Positions 1-11,000 of a stretch of DNA of 34,337 nucleotides are shown here, piece after piece. Numbering within the stretch: the stretch's first letter is position 1; each line of letters starts with the position of its first letter. The translations under genes were made by a program, and so were the position numbers. Source of the DNA: Methylobacterium sp. DB0501 (GTDB lineage Bacteria > Pseudomonadota > Alphaproteobacteria > Rhizobiales > Beijerinckiaceae); the NCBI RefSeq assembly GCF_011043735.1, contig NZ_JAAKGV010000038.1, positions 1-34,337 on the forward strand. Direction: 5' to 3'. Under the pieces are notes generated by a model. It searched no databases and was not told where the DNA came from. It worked only from the letters and a program-made list of their open reading frames with translations.

Positions 1-2053
1 CCTGGCCGATGCCGTAGGTGCCGACGCTGCTGCGGGCGTTTGCCGTGGTGGCGAGGACGCCGCTCAGAGCATCGCCGTTGACCAGCCCGCGTCCGCCGAT
101 CTGGTAGGTCAGGGCCGGGTTGGCCTCGCCGTAGACCCGGCTTTGCGCGTCCGCCGTGAGGGTCAGCGGTCGAGCCGTGACGGCGAGGTCCGCCCCGACA
201 TAGCTCACCGCGTAGTTGGACGAAGCCGCCAGACTGCCCTGGCCGATGGCGTAGGTGCCGACGCTGCTGCGGGCGTCTGCCGTGGTGGCGAGGACGCCGC
301 TGAGCGCATCGCCGTTGACCAGCCCGCGTCCGCCGGCCTGGTAGGTCAGGCCCGGGTTGGTATCGCCGTAGACCCGGCTCTGGGCGTCCGCCGTGAGGGT
401 CAGCGGCCGGCCCGTGACAGCGAGGTCTGCTCCAACATAGCTCACCGCGTAGTTGCCGCTGGCGGCCAGGCTGCCCTGGCCGATGGCGTAGGTGCCGACG
501 CTGTTGCGGGCGTCTGCCGTGGTGGCGAGAACACCGCTCAGAGCATCGCCGTTGACCAGCCCGTGTCCGCCGACCCGGTAGGTCAGGGCCGGGTTGGTAT
601 CGCCGTAGACCCGGCTTTGCGCGTCCGCCGTGAGGGTCAGCGGCCGAGCCGTAACCGTGAGGTCCGCCCCGACGTAGCTCACGGCATAGTTGCCGCTGGC
701 GGCCAGGCTGCCCTGGCCGATGCCGTAGGCACCGACGCTGCTGCGGGCATCGGCGACCGTGGCGAGCCCGCCCGAGAGCGCGTCGCCATTGACGAGACCG
801 CGCCCGCCGACCCGGTAGGTCAGGGCCGGGTTGGCATCGCCGTAGACGCGGCTCTGTCCATCCGCCGTGAGGGTCAGCGGCCGAGCCGTGACAGCGAGGT
901 CCGCCCCGACGTAGCTCACCGCGTAGTTGGGCGAAGCCGCCAGACTGCCCTGGCCGATGCCGTAGGCACCGACGTTGCTGCGGGCATCGGCCGTGGTGGC
1001 GAGGGCACCGGTGAGGCTGTCGCCGTTGACCAGCTCGGGTCCGCCGACCCGGTAGGTCAGGGCCGGGTTGGCGTCCCCGTAGACGCGGCTCTGCGCGTCC
1101 GCCGTGAGGGTCAGCGGCCGAGCCGTGACCGCCAGATCCGCCCCGACGTAGCTCACCGCGTAGTTGGGCGAAGCCGCCAGACTGCCCTGGCCGATGCCGT
1201 AGGCGCCGACGCTGCTGCGGGCATCGGCCGTGGTGGCGAGGGCACCGCTGAGAGCATCGCCGTTGACCAGCCCGCGTCCGCCGACCTGGTAGGTCAGGGC
1301 CGGGTTGGCCTCGCCGTAGACGCGGCTTTGCGCGTCCGCCGTGAGGGTCAGCGGTCGAGCCGTGACGGCGAGATCCGCCCCGACATAGCTCACCGCGTAG
1401 TTGGACGAAGCCGCCAGGCTGCCCTGGCCGATGGCGTAGGCACCGACGTTGCTGCGGGCGTCTGCCGTGGTGGCGAGGACGCCGGTGAGAGCATCGCCGT
1501 TGACCAGCCCGCGTCCGCCGACCTGGTAGGTCAGGGCCGGGTTGGCGTCGCCGTAGACCCGGCTTTGCGCGTCCGCCGTGAGGGTCAGCGGCCGGGCCGT
1601 GACCGCGAGGTCTGCCCCGACATAGCTCACGGCATAGTTGCCGCTGGCGGCCAGGCTGCCCTGGCCGATGCCGTAGGCACCGACGCTGCTGCGGGCATCG
1701 GCGACCGTGGCGAGCCCGCCCGAGAGCGCGTCGCCATTGACGAGGCCGCGTCCGCCGGCCTGGTAGGTCAGGGCCGGGTTGGAATCGCCGTAGACGCGGC
1801 TCTGTCCGTCCGCCGTGAGAGTCAGCGGCCGAGCTGTGACGGCGAGATCCGCCCCGACATAGCTCACGGCATAGTTGCCGCTGGCGGCCAGGCTGCCCTG
1901 GCCGATGCCGTAGGCACCGACGCTGCTGCGGGCGTCTGCCGTGGTGGCGAGGGCACCGTTGAGAGCATCGCCGTTGACGAGACCACGCCCACCGACTTGG
2001 TAGGTCAGGGCCGGATTAGCATCGCCGTAGACGCGGCTCTGCGCGTCCGCCGT
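1..2053 (-). repeat. 237-bp tandem repeat array in the adhesin (79-residue MBG_2-like modules)
   Basis: The motif encoding SRVYGDANPALTY recurs with its TAC codon at 131, 368, 605, 842, 1079, 1316, 1553, 1790 and 2027. Every interval is exactly 237 bp, or 79 codons. Each unit also carries LVNGD, ATTADARS, GAYGIGQGSLAAS and NYAVSYVGADLAVTARPLTLTADAQ, the last split between neighbouring units. The pattern matches MBG_2-type (PF18676) beta modules of bacterial adhesins. Eight full intervals are visible and the array continues past the left edge. Units differ by scattered substitutions such as N/D, S/T and the G/D before LAAS. Confidence 0.93.
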
Positions 2054-5000
2054 CACCATGATCGACCGCCGCGCAATCGAGAGGGCGCCGTCCGCGAAGG
2101 TGATGGCGTAGTTGCCCGAGATCAGGCCGGCGGGGGTGAGGGCGTAGGACCCGGCATTGACCGCTCCCTGCGCCGTGCCGCCGTAGGTCAGGCTGCCGCC
2201 GAGCACCGACGCGGTCTCGCCGTTGACGAGGCCGGTATATGAGACGCCGTTGCCGCCTGCATAGGCCTGACCGTCGTAGGTCTTGCTCGCGTCCTTGGCG
2301 GTGATCGTCAGCGGGGCCCGGGTGATCGTGCCGATCGCCGCCGAGGCGGTGGTCGCGGCCAGTAGGTAATTGCCGACGGCTGCACCCGAGAGCGAAAGTC
2401 CCGAGACCGACACCGTCTTGCCGGTGCCCACCAAGGTGGAATCGTAAGCGGCGGCCGCGCCCACCACCGTGACGGCATCCGAGCCGACGAGGCCCGACAG
2501 GCCGTAGGTCACGCCGCCGGTCGACGCCGCGCCGGTCCCGTCATAGGTCTTGATCGCGGCGCCTCCAATCGAGGCGGTGAGCGACGCCTTGCTCACGCTC
2601 AAGGCGCCGTCCGCGAAGGTGACGGCGTAGTTGCCCGAGGTCAGGCCGGACGGGGTGAGGACGTAGGACCCGGCATTGACCGCGCCTTGCGCAGTCCCGC
2701 CGTAGGTCAGGCTGCCGCCGAGCACCGAGGCGGTCTCGCCGTTGACGAGGCCGGTATACGAGACGCCGTTGCCGCCCGCATAGGCCTGACCGTCGTAGGT
2801 CTTGCCCGCATCCTTGGCGGTGATCGTCAGCGCGGCCTTGCCCACGCTCAGGGCGCCGTCCGCGAAGGTGACGGCGTAGTTGCCCGAGGTCAGGCCGGAC
2901 GGGGCGATGGCGTAGGAGCCGGCATTGACCGCGCCTTGCGCCGTGCCGCCATAGGTCAGGCTGCCGCCGAGCACCGACGCGGTCTCGCCGTTGACGAGGC
3001 CGGTATACGAGACGCCGTTGCCGCCGGCATAGGCCTGGCCGTCGTAGGTCTTGCCGGCGTCCTTGGCGGTGATCGTCAGCGGGGCCTTGTTCACGCTCAG
3101 GGCTCCGTCCGCGAAGGTGACGGCGTAGTTGCCGGAGGTGAGGCCGGACGGGGTGAGGACGTAGGACCCGGCATTGACCGCGCCTTGCGCAGTCCCGCCA
3201 TAGGTCAGGCTGCCGCCGAGCACCGACCCGGTCTCGCCGTTGACGAGGCCGGTATACGAGACGCCGTTGCCGCCGGCATAGGCCTGACCGTCGTAGGTCT
3301 TGCCCGCATCCTTGGCGGTGATCGTCAGCGGAGCCTTGCCCACGCTCAAGGCGCCGTCCGCGAAGGTGACGGCGTAGTTGCCCGAGGTGAGGCCGGACGG
3401 GGTGAGGACGTAGGAGCCGGCATTGACCGCGCCTTGCGCCGTGCCGCCGTAGGTCAGGCTGCCGCCCAGCACCGACGCGGTCTCGCCGTTGACGAGGCCG
3501 GTATACGAGACGCCGTTGCCGCCCGCATAGGCCTGACCGTCGTAGGTCTTGCTCGCCGCGTTGGCGGTGATCGTCAGCGGGGTCTTGCCCACGCTCAGGG
3601 CGCCGTCCGCGAAGGTGACGGCGTAGTTGCCCGAGGTCAGGCCGGACGGGGTGATGGCGTAGGAGCCGGCATTGACCGCCCCCTGCGCCGTGCCGCCGTA
3701 GCTCAGGATGCCGCCCAGCACGGACGAGCCTTCGCCATTGACGAGGCCGGCATAGGTGACGCCGTTGCCGCCCGAGAAGGCCTGGCCGTCGTAGGTCTTG
3801 CCTGCATCCTTGGCGGTGATCGTCAGCGGCGCCTTATTCACGCTCAGGGCGCCGTCCGCGAAGGTGATGGCGTAGTTGCCCGAGGTCAGGCCGGACGGGG
3901 TGATCGCGTAGGATCCGGCATTGACCGCCCCTTGCGCCGTGCCGCCATAGGTCAGGCTGCCGCCGAGCACCGAGGCGGTCTCGCCGTTGACGAGGCCGGC
4001 ATAGGTGACGCCGTTGCTGCCCGAGAAGGTCCGGCCGTCATAGGTCTTGGTTGCGTCCTTGGCGGTGATCGTCAGCGCGGCCTGGTTCACGCCCAGCGTG
4101 CTACCCGCGAAGGTGATGGCGTAGTTGCCCGAGGCCAGACCGGACGGGGTGATCGCGTAGGATCCGGCATTGACCGCACCTTGCGCAGTCCCGCCGTAGC
4201 TCAGGCTGCCGCCGAGCACCGATGCGGTTTCGCCGTTGACGAAGCCGGCATAGGTGACGCCGTTGCCGCCCGAGAAGGCCTGGCCGTCGTAGGTCTTGGT
4301 CGCGTCCTTGGCGGTGATCGTCAGCGCAGCCTTCCCCACGTTCAAGGCGCCATCCGCGAAGGTGATGGCGTAATTGCCCGAGGTCAGACCGGACGGGGTG
4401 ATCGCGTAGGATCCGGCATTGACCGCCCCCTGCGCCGCGCCGCCGTAGCTGAGGCTGCCGCCGAGCACCGATGCGGTCTCGCCGTTGACGAAGCCGGCAT
4501 ACGAGGCTCCGTTGCCACCCGAGAAGGCTTGGCCGTCGTAGGTCTTGCCCGCGTCCTTGGCGGTGATCGTCAGCGCAGCCTTCCCCACGTTCAAGGCGCC
4601 GTCCGCGAAGGTGACGGCGTAGTTGCCCGAGGTCAGGCCGGACGGGGTGAGGGCATAGGAGCCGGCATTGACCGCCCCCTGCGCCGTGCCGCCGTAGCTC
4701 AGGCTGCCGCCGAGCACCGATGCGGTCTCGCCGTTGACGAGGCCGGCATAGGTGACGCCGGTGCCGCCCGAGAAGGTCCGGCCGTCATAGGTCTTGGTGG
4801 CGTCCTTGGCGGTGATCGTCAGCGCGGCCTTGTTCACGCTCAGGGCACCATCCGCGAAGGTGACGGCGTAGTTGCCCGAGGTCAGGCCGGACGGGGCGAT
4901 GGCGTAGGACCCGGCATTGACCGCACCTTGCGCAGTCCCGCCGTAGGTCAGGCTGCCGCCCAGCACCGACGCGGTCTCGCCGTTGACGAGGCCGGTATAC

Positions 5001-8000
5001 GAGACGCCGTTGCCACCGGCATAGGCCTGGCCGTCATAGGTCTTGGTGGCGTCCTTGGCGGTGATCGTCAGCGGGGCCTTGCCCACGCTCAGGGCGCCGT
5101 CCGCGAAGGTGACGGCGTAGTTGCCCGAGGTCAGGCCGGACGGGGTGATGGCGTAGGAGCCGGCATTGACGGCGCCTTGCGCCGTGCCGCCATAGGTCAG
5201 GCTGCCGCCCAGCACCGACCCGGTCTCGCCATTGACGAGGCCGGTATACGAGATGCCGTTGCCGCCCGCATAGGCCTGACCGTCGTAGGTCTTGCCCGCA
5301 TCCTTGGCGGTGATCGTCAGCGCGGCCTTGCCCACGCTCAGGGCGCCGTCCGCGAAGGTCACGGCGTAGTTGCCCGAGGTCAGGCCGGACGGGGCGATGG
5401 CGTAGGAGCCGGCATTGACCGCGCCTTGCGCCGTGCCGCCGTAGGTCAGGCTGCCGCCCAGCACCGAGGCCGTCTCGCCGTTGACGAAGCCGGTATACGA
5501 GATGCCGTTGCCACCGGCATAGGCCTGACCGTCGTAGGTCTTGCTCGCCGCGTTGGCGGTGATCGTCAGCGGGGCCTTGCCCACGCTCAGGGCGCCGTCC
5601 GCGAAGGTGACGGCGTAGTTGCCCGAGGTCAGGCCGGACGGGGCGAGGACGTAGGAGCCGGCATTGACCGCGCCTTGCGCCGTCCCGCCATAGGTCAGGC
5701 TGCCGCCGAGCACCGAGGCGGTCTCGCCGTTGACGAGGCCGGTATACGAGACGCCGTTGCCGCCCGCATAGGCCTGGCCGTCGTAGGTCTTGCCCGCATC
5801 CTTGGCGGTGATCGTCAGCGGGGCCTTGTTCACGCTCAGGGCACCATCCGCGAAGGTGACGGCGTAGTTGCCCGAGGTCAGGCCGGACGGGGTGAGGACG
5901 TAGGAGCCGGCATTGACCGCGCCTTGCGCCGTGCCGCCGTAGGTCAGGCTGCCGCCGAGCACCGAGGCGGTCTCGCCGTTGACGAGGCCGGTATACGAGA
6001 CGCCGTTGCCGCCGGCATAGGCCTGGCCGTCATAGGTCTTGGTGGCGTCCTTGGCGGTGATCGTCAGCGGGGCCTTGTTCACGCTCAAGGCGCCGTTCGC
6101 GAAGGTGACGGCGTAGTTGCCCGAGGTGAGGCCGGACGGGGCGAGGACGTAGGACCCGGCATTGACCGCGCCTTGCGCCGTCCCGCCATAGGTCAGGCTG
6201 CCGCCGAGCACCGACCCGGTCTCGCCATTGACGAGGCCGGTATACGAGACGCCGTTGCCGCCCGCATAGGCCTGACCGTCGTAGGTCTTGCTCGCCGCGT
6301 TGGCGGTGATCGTCAGCGGGGCCTTGCCCACGCTCAGGGCGCCGTCCGCGAAGGTGACGGCGTAGTTGCCCGAGGTCAGGCCGGACGGGGCGATGGCGTA
6401 GGAGCCGGCATTGACCGCGCCTTGCGCCGTGCCGCCGTAGGTCAGGCTGCCGCCGAGCACCGAGGCCGTCTCGCCGTTGACGAAGCCGGTATACGAGATG
6501 CCGTTGCCACCGGCATAGGCCTGACCGTCGTAGGTCTTGCCCGCATCCTTGGCGGTGATCGTCAGCGGAGCCTTGGTCACGCTCAGGGCGCCGTCCGCGA
6601 AGGTGACGGCGTAGTTGCCCGAGGTGAGGCCGGACGGGGCGATGGCGTAGGAGCCGGCATTGACCGCGCCTTGCGCAGTCCCGCCATAGGTCAGGCTGCC
6701 GCCCAGCACCGAGGCGGTCTCGCCGTTGACGAGGCCGGTATACGAGACGCCGTTGCCGCCCGCATAGGCCTGGCCGTCGTAGGTCTTGCCCGCATCCTTG
6801 GCGGTGATCGTCAGCGGCGCCTTGGTCACGCTCAAGGCGCCGTTCGCGAAGGTGACGGCGTAGTTGCCCGAGGTGAGGCCGGACGGGGCGATGGCGTAGG
6901 AGCCGGCATTGACCGCGCCTTGCGCCGTCCCGCCATAGGTCAGGCTGCCGCCGAGCACCGACGCGGTCTCGCCGTTGACGAGGCCGGTATACGAGATGCC
7001 GTTGCCACCGGCATAGGCCTGGCCGTCGTAGGTCTTGCCCGCATCCTTGGCGGTGATCGTCAGCGCGGCCTTGCCCACGCTCAGGGCACCGTCCGCGAAG
7101 GTGACGGCGTAGTTGCCGGAGGTCAGGCCGGACGGGGCGAGGACGTAGGACCCGGCATTGACCGCTCCCTGCGCCGTGCCGCCGTAGGTCAGGCTGCCGC
7201 CCAGCACCGAGGCCGTCTCGCCGTTGACGAAGCCGGTATACGAGATGCCGTTGCCACCGGCATAGGCCTGACCGTCGTAGGTCTTGCCCGCATCCTTGGC
7301 GGTGATCGTCAGCGGGGCCTTGCCCACGCTCAGGGCGCCGTCCGCGAAGGTGACGGCGTAGTTGCCCGAGGTCAGGCCGGACGGGGCGAGGACGTAGGAC
7401 CCGGCATTGACGGCGCCCTGCGCCGTGCCGCCGTAGATCAGGCTGCCGCCCAGCACCGACGCGGTCTCGCCGTTGACGAGGCCGGTGTACGAGACGCCGT
7501 TGCCACCGGCATAGGCCTGACCGTCGTAGGTTTTGCTCGCGTCCTTGGCGGTGATCGTCAGCGGCGCCGGCAGGATCGTGCCGACGGGGGCCGCCATGTT
7601 CCGGTTGGCGAGCTGGTAGTTGCCGGCAGCAGCGCCCGAGAGTGTCAGGCCCGAGACCAGCATGGGCTTGTCGGTGCCCACATCGGCCGAGCGGTACCTT
7701 CCGCTCGTGCCCGCCACCGTTACCGCGTCCGTGCCGACGATGCCCGACAGGGTGTAGGTGAGGCCGCCCAGCCCGGAGGCGACGGTGCCGTCATAGACCT
7801 TCGCGGCGGTGCCGCCGATGGTTACCTCGAGCGTCTTCGCGCCAACGGTCAGGGCGCCGTCCGCGAAGGTGACGGCGTAGTTGCCCGAGGTCAGGCCGGA
7901 CGGGGTGAGGATGTAGGAGCCGGCGTTGACGGCCCCTTGCGCCGTGCCGCCATAGGTCAGGCTGCCGCCCAGCACCGACGCGGTCTCGCCGTTGACGAGG

Positions 8001-11000
8001 CCCGTGTACGAGACGCCATTGCCGCCCGCATAGGCTTGGCCGTCGTAGATCTTGCTCGTATCCTTGGCGGTGATCGTCAGCGGCGCCTTGGTCACGCTCA
8101 GGGCGCCGTTCGTGAAGGTGACGGCGTAGTTGCCCGAGGTCAGGCCGGACGGGGCGATGGCGTAGGAGCCGGCATTGACGGCGCCCTGCGCCGTGCCGCC
8201 GTAGATCAGGCTGCCGCCCAGCACCGACGCGGTCTCGCCGTTGACGAGGCCGGTATACGAGACGCCGTTGCCGCCGGCATAGGCCTGACCGTCGTAGGTC
8301 TTGCTCGTATCCTTGGCGGTGATCGTCAGCGGGGCTCGGGTGATCGTGCCGATCGCTGCCGAGGTGGTGGTCGCGGCCAGCACGTAGTTGCCGGCGGCCG
8401 TGCCCGACAAAGCGAGGCCCGACACGGTCACGGTCTTGCCGGTCCCGACCCCGGCGCTGTCGAAGGTCGCGCCGGTGCCGGCGACGGAGACGGCGGCGGT
8501 ATCCGCCTGCGCCACGCCCGAAAGGCTGTAGTTGGTCGGCAGCAGGACGGCCGCGGTGGTGCCGTCATAGGTCTTCGACACGCTGCCGACCAGCGAGGCC
8601 GTGGCCGTCACCGTGGAGGGGATGATGGTGAGGCCGGCCGCATTCGGAACCAGGACGACGCGGTAGGCGGTGCCCGCCGGGCTGGTAACCGCCGTCCCCG
8701 AGGCGGTCACCGCGTAGGTGCCGACGGGCGAGGTCTGGGTCGCACTCGTCGAGAAGGTGCCGAGCTTGGTGATGAAGTCGCCGGGGCGGAGGCCGGCATA
8801 GGTCGCCACGAAGTCCGGGTTGGCCGTGTTGTACTTGCGGCTGGCGGAGACCGGCGTCACGGCGACGACGGCGGAGCTGGCGTAGAGCTGCGGGTAGAAG
8901 GCGGTGGAGAACCCGCCCTGGCCGGCTTGGTTCGGCGGGGCCCAGACGGTGTCGAAGTCGAAGCCGGCGAGGTTGGTCCGGAACGCCGCCAGATCCTGCA
9001 TCTGCGCCGTGGTCAGGCCGGTGGCGCTCCCCATCACGTGGGCGCCGATACCGTTCGCCTGCCCGGAGGTCTGCGTATCCCAGTAGGACTTCGTCACCGT
9101 GGCATAGTTGATGCCGACGAGGCCACCCACGTTGCTGGTGCCCGAGACGGCGCCGCTGGCGTAGGTCTGGCTCACCATGCCGGCACTGCCGCCGACGAGG
9201 CCGCCCACGTTGCTGGTGCCCGAGACGGTGCCGCCGGCATAGGACTGGTTCACCGTGGCGCCGCCCTCGATGTAGCCGACGAGGCCGCCCACGTTGCTGG
9301 TGCCTGAGACGGGGACGTTGGCGTAGGACTGGCTGACCGAGGCGTCGCGGAGGAGATAACCGACGAGGCCGCCCACATAGCTGGCGGAGCTCGAGACGGT
9401 GCCGGTGGCGTAGGACCCGTTCACCGCGCCGGCGCTGACGCCGGCGAGAGCGCCGACACTGAACTTGCCCGTGACGTTCACGTCGACGAGGCCGAGATTC
9501 GCCACGCGGCTCCCGAGGCCGAGCCGGCCGAACAGGCCGGTCGGCGGGTCGTAGTTCGGCCGGGCGATGGTCAGCCCGGTGATCGTGCGGTTCGCGCCGT
9601 CCAGGCTGCCGGTGAACGAGGGGGCGCCGTCGCCGACCGGCACGAAACCGCCCGCCCCCCAGATGCCGGCTGAGGCCGCCGTGCTGTTGGTCGCGCCGGC
9701 GTCGATGTTCGTGGTCAGCCGGTAGCGGCCCGCGAGGTCGGCCCCCATGAGCTGGAGCTGGTGCAAGTTGGACACTGCGGTCACGCCGTTGACCGCCGTG
9801 GCGGCCTCCGAGCGCAGGATCGGCCGCATGTCGCCGGCCTGGTACCAGACGGTCGAGAAGTCGAAGCCGGTATAGGCCGAGCTGGAACGTGCCTGTGCGG
9901 TGGTCAGGCCGATGACGCTCCCGGCCGAGCCGCCGCCGACGCCGGTCGCCCCGCCGCTGGTTATGTCCCAATAGCTGTTCGCCAGTGTGCCGCCCTGGTT
10001 GAAGCCGACGAAGCCGCCGACGGAGCTTGCGCCGGAGACGCTGCCGGTCGCGTAGGACTGGTTCACCGAACCGGCGCTGCTATTGAAGCCGACGAGGCCG
10101 CCCACGTAGGTGTTGAGGCCCGCGGCGCCGCCGGTCGCGTAGGACTGGCTCACGGTGCCGCCGTTGTTGTTGCCGACGAGTCCGCCGACGAAGGAATTGC
10201 CCGACGCGCGACCGCTCGCGTAAGACTGGCTGACGGCGCTGCCGGTGAGATTGGCGCCGATGAGGCCGCCCACGCTGCTGATGGTCGCCGAGACGCTGCC
10301 GGTCGCGTAGGACTGGCTCACCGTGCCTCTGTTCACACTGTAGCCGATGAGGCCGCCCACGGAATTACCCGAGGCCGAGACGCTGCCGGTCGTGTAGGAC
10401 TGGCTGACCGTACCGCCATTGTTGCTGCCGATGAGGCCGCCCACGGAATTACCCGAGGCCGAGACGCTGCCGGTCGTGTAGGACTGGCTGACCGTGCCAC
10501 CGTTGTTCCAGCCGACGAGGCCGCCGACGGAGCCCACGCCCGAGACTCTGCCGCCGACGAGGCCGATGCCGGTCACGCGCGCTCCCGTCCCGAGATAACC
10601 GATCAGCCCGACGTAGCTCTGGGATCGGGCGATGGTCAGGCCGGTGATCGTGTGGCCTGCCCCGTCCAGGCCACCCGTCACGGGGTTAGCGTTCGTCCCC
10701 ACCGGCACGAAGCCGCCCGCCCCCCAGATGCCGGCTGAGGCCGCCGTGCTGTCGGTCGCGCCGGCGTCGAGATTCGCCGTGAGCCGGTATTGGCCGGCGA
10801 GGTTGGCCCCCATGAGCTGGAGCTGGTGCATGTTCGAGACGGCTACGATCCCGTTCGCGTCCGCGGTCGCGGCTTCCGAACGCAGGATCGGCCGCATGTC
10901 CCCGGCCTGGTACCAGACCGTAGAGAAATCGAAGCCGGCATAGTTCGAAGCCGTGCGGGCGTTCACCGCGGTCAGGCCGGTGCCCCCGGCGCTCGTCGCC

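Noticed and set aside
143..2242. Plus-strand open frame of 699 codons opposite the 237-bp array
   Set aside because: It is an antisense shadow for the same reason as the longer one.
1..8320. CRISPR-like or satellite DNA
   Set aside because: Repeats are contiguous, 237-249 bp, coding and in frame; there are no unique spacers and no cas genes.
2687..9307. Plus-strand open frame of 2206 codons opposite the adhesin arrays
   Set aside because: The repeat period is a multiple of three, so one stop-free unit makes the whole antisense frame open. The minus frame has a signal peptide, TPS domain and known modules; the plus frame is Arg/Gly/Ala-rich without family features.
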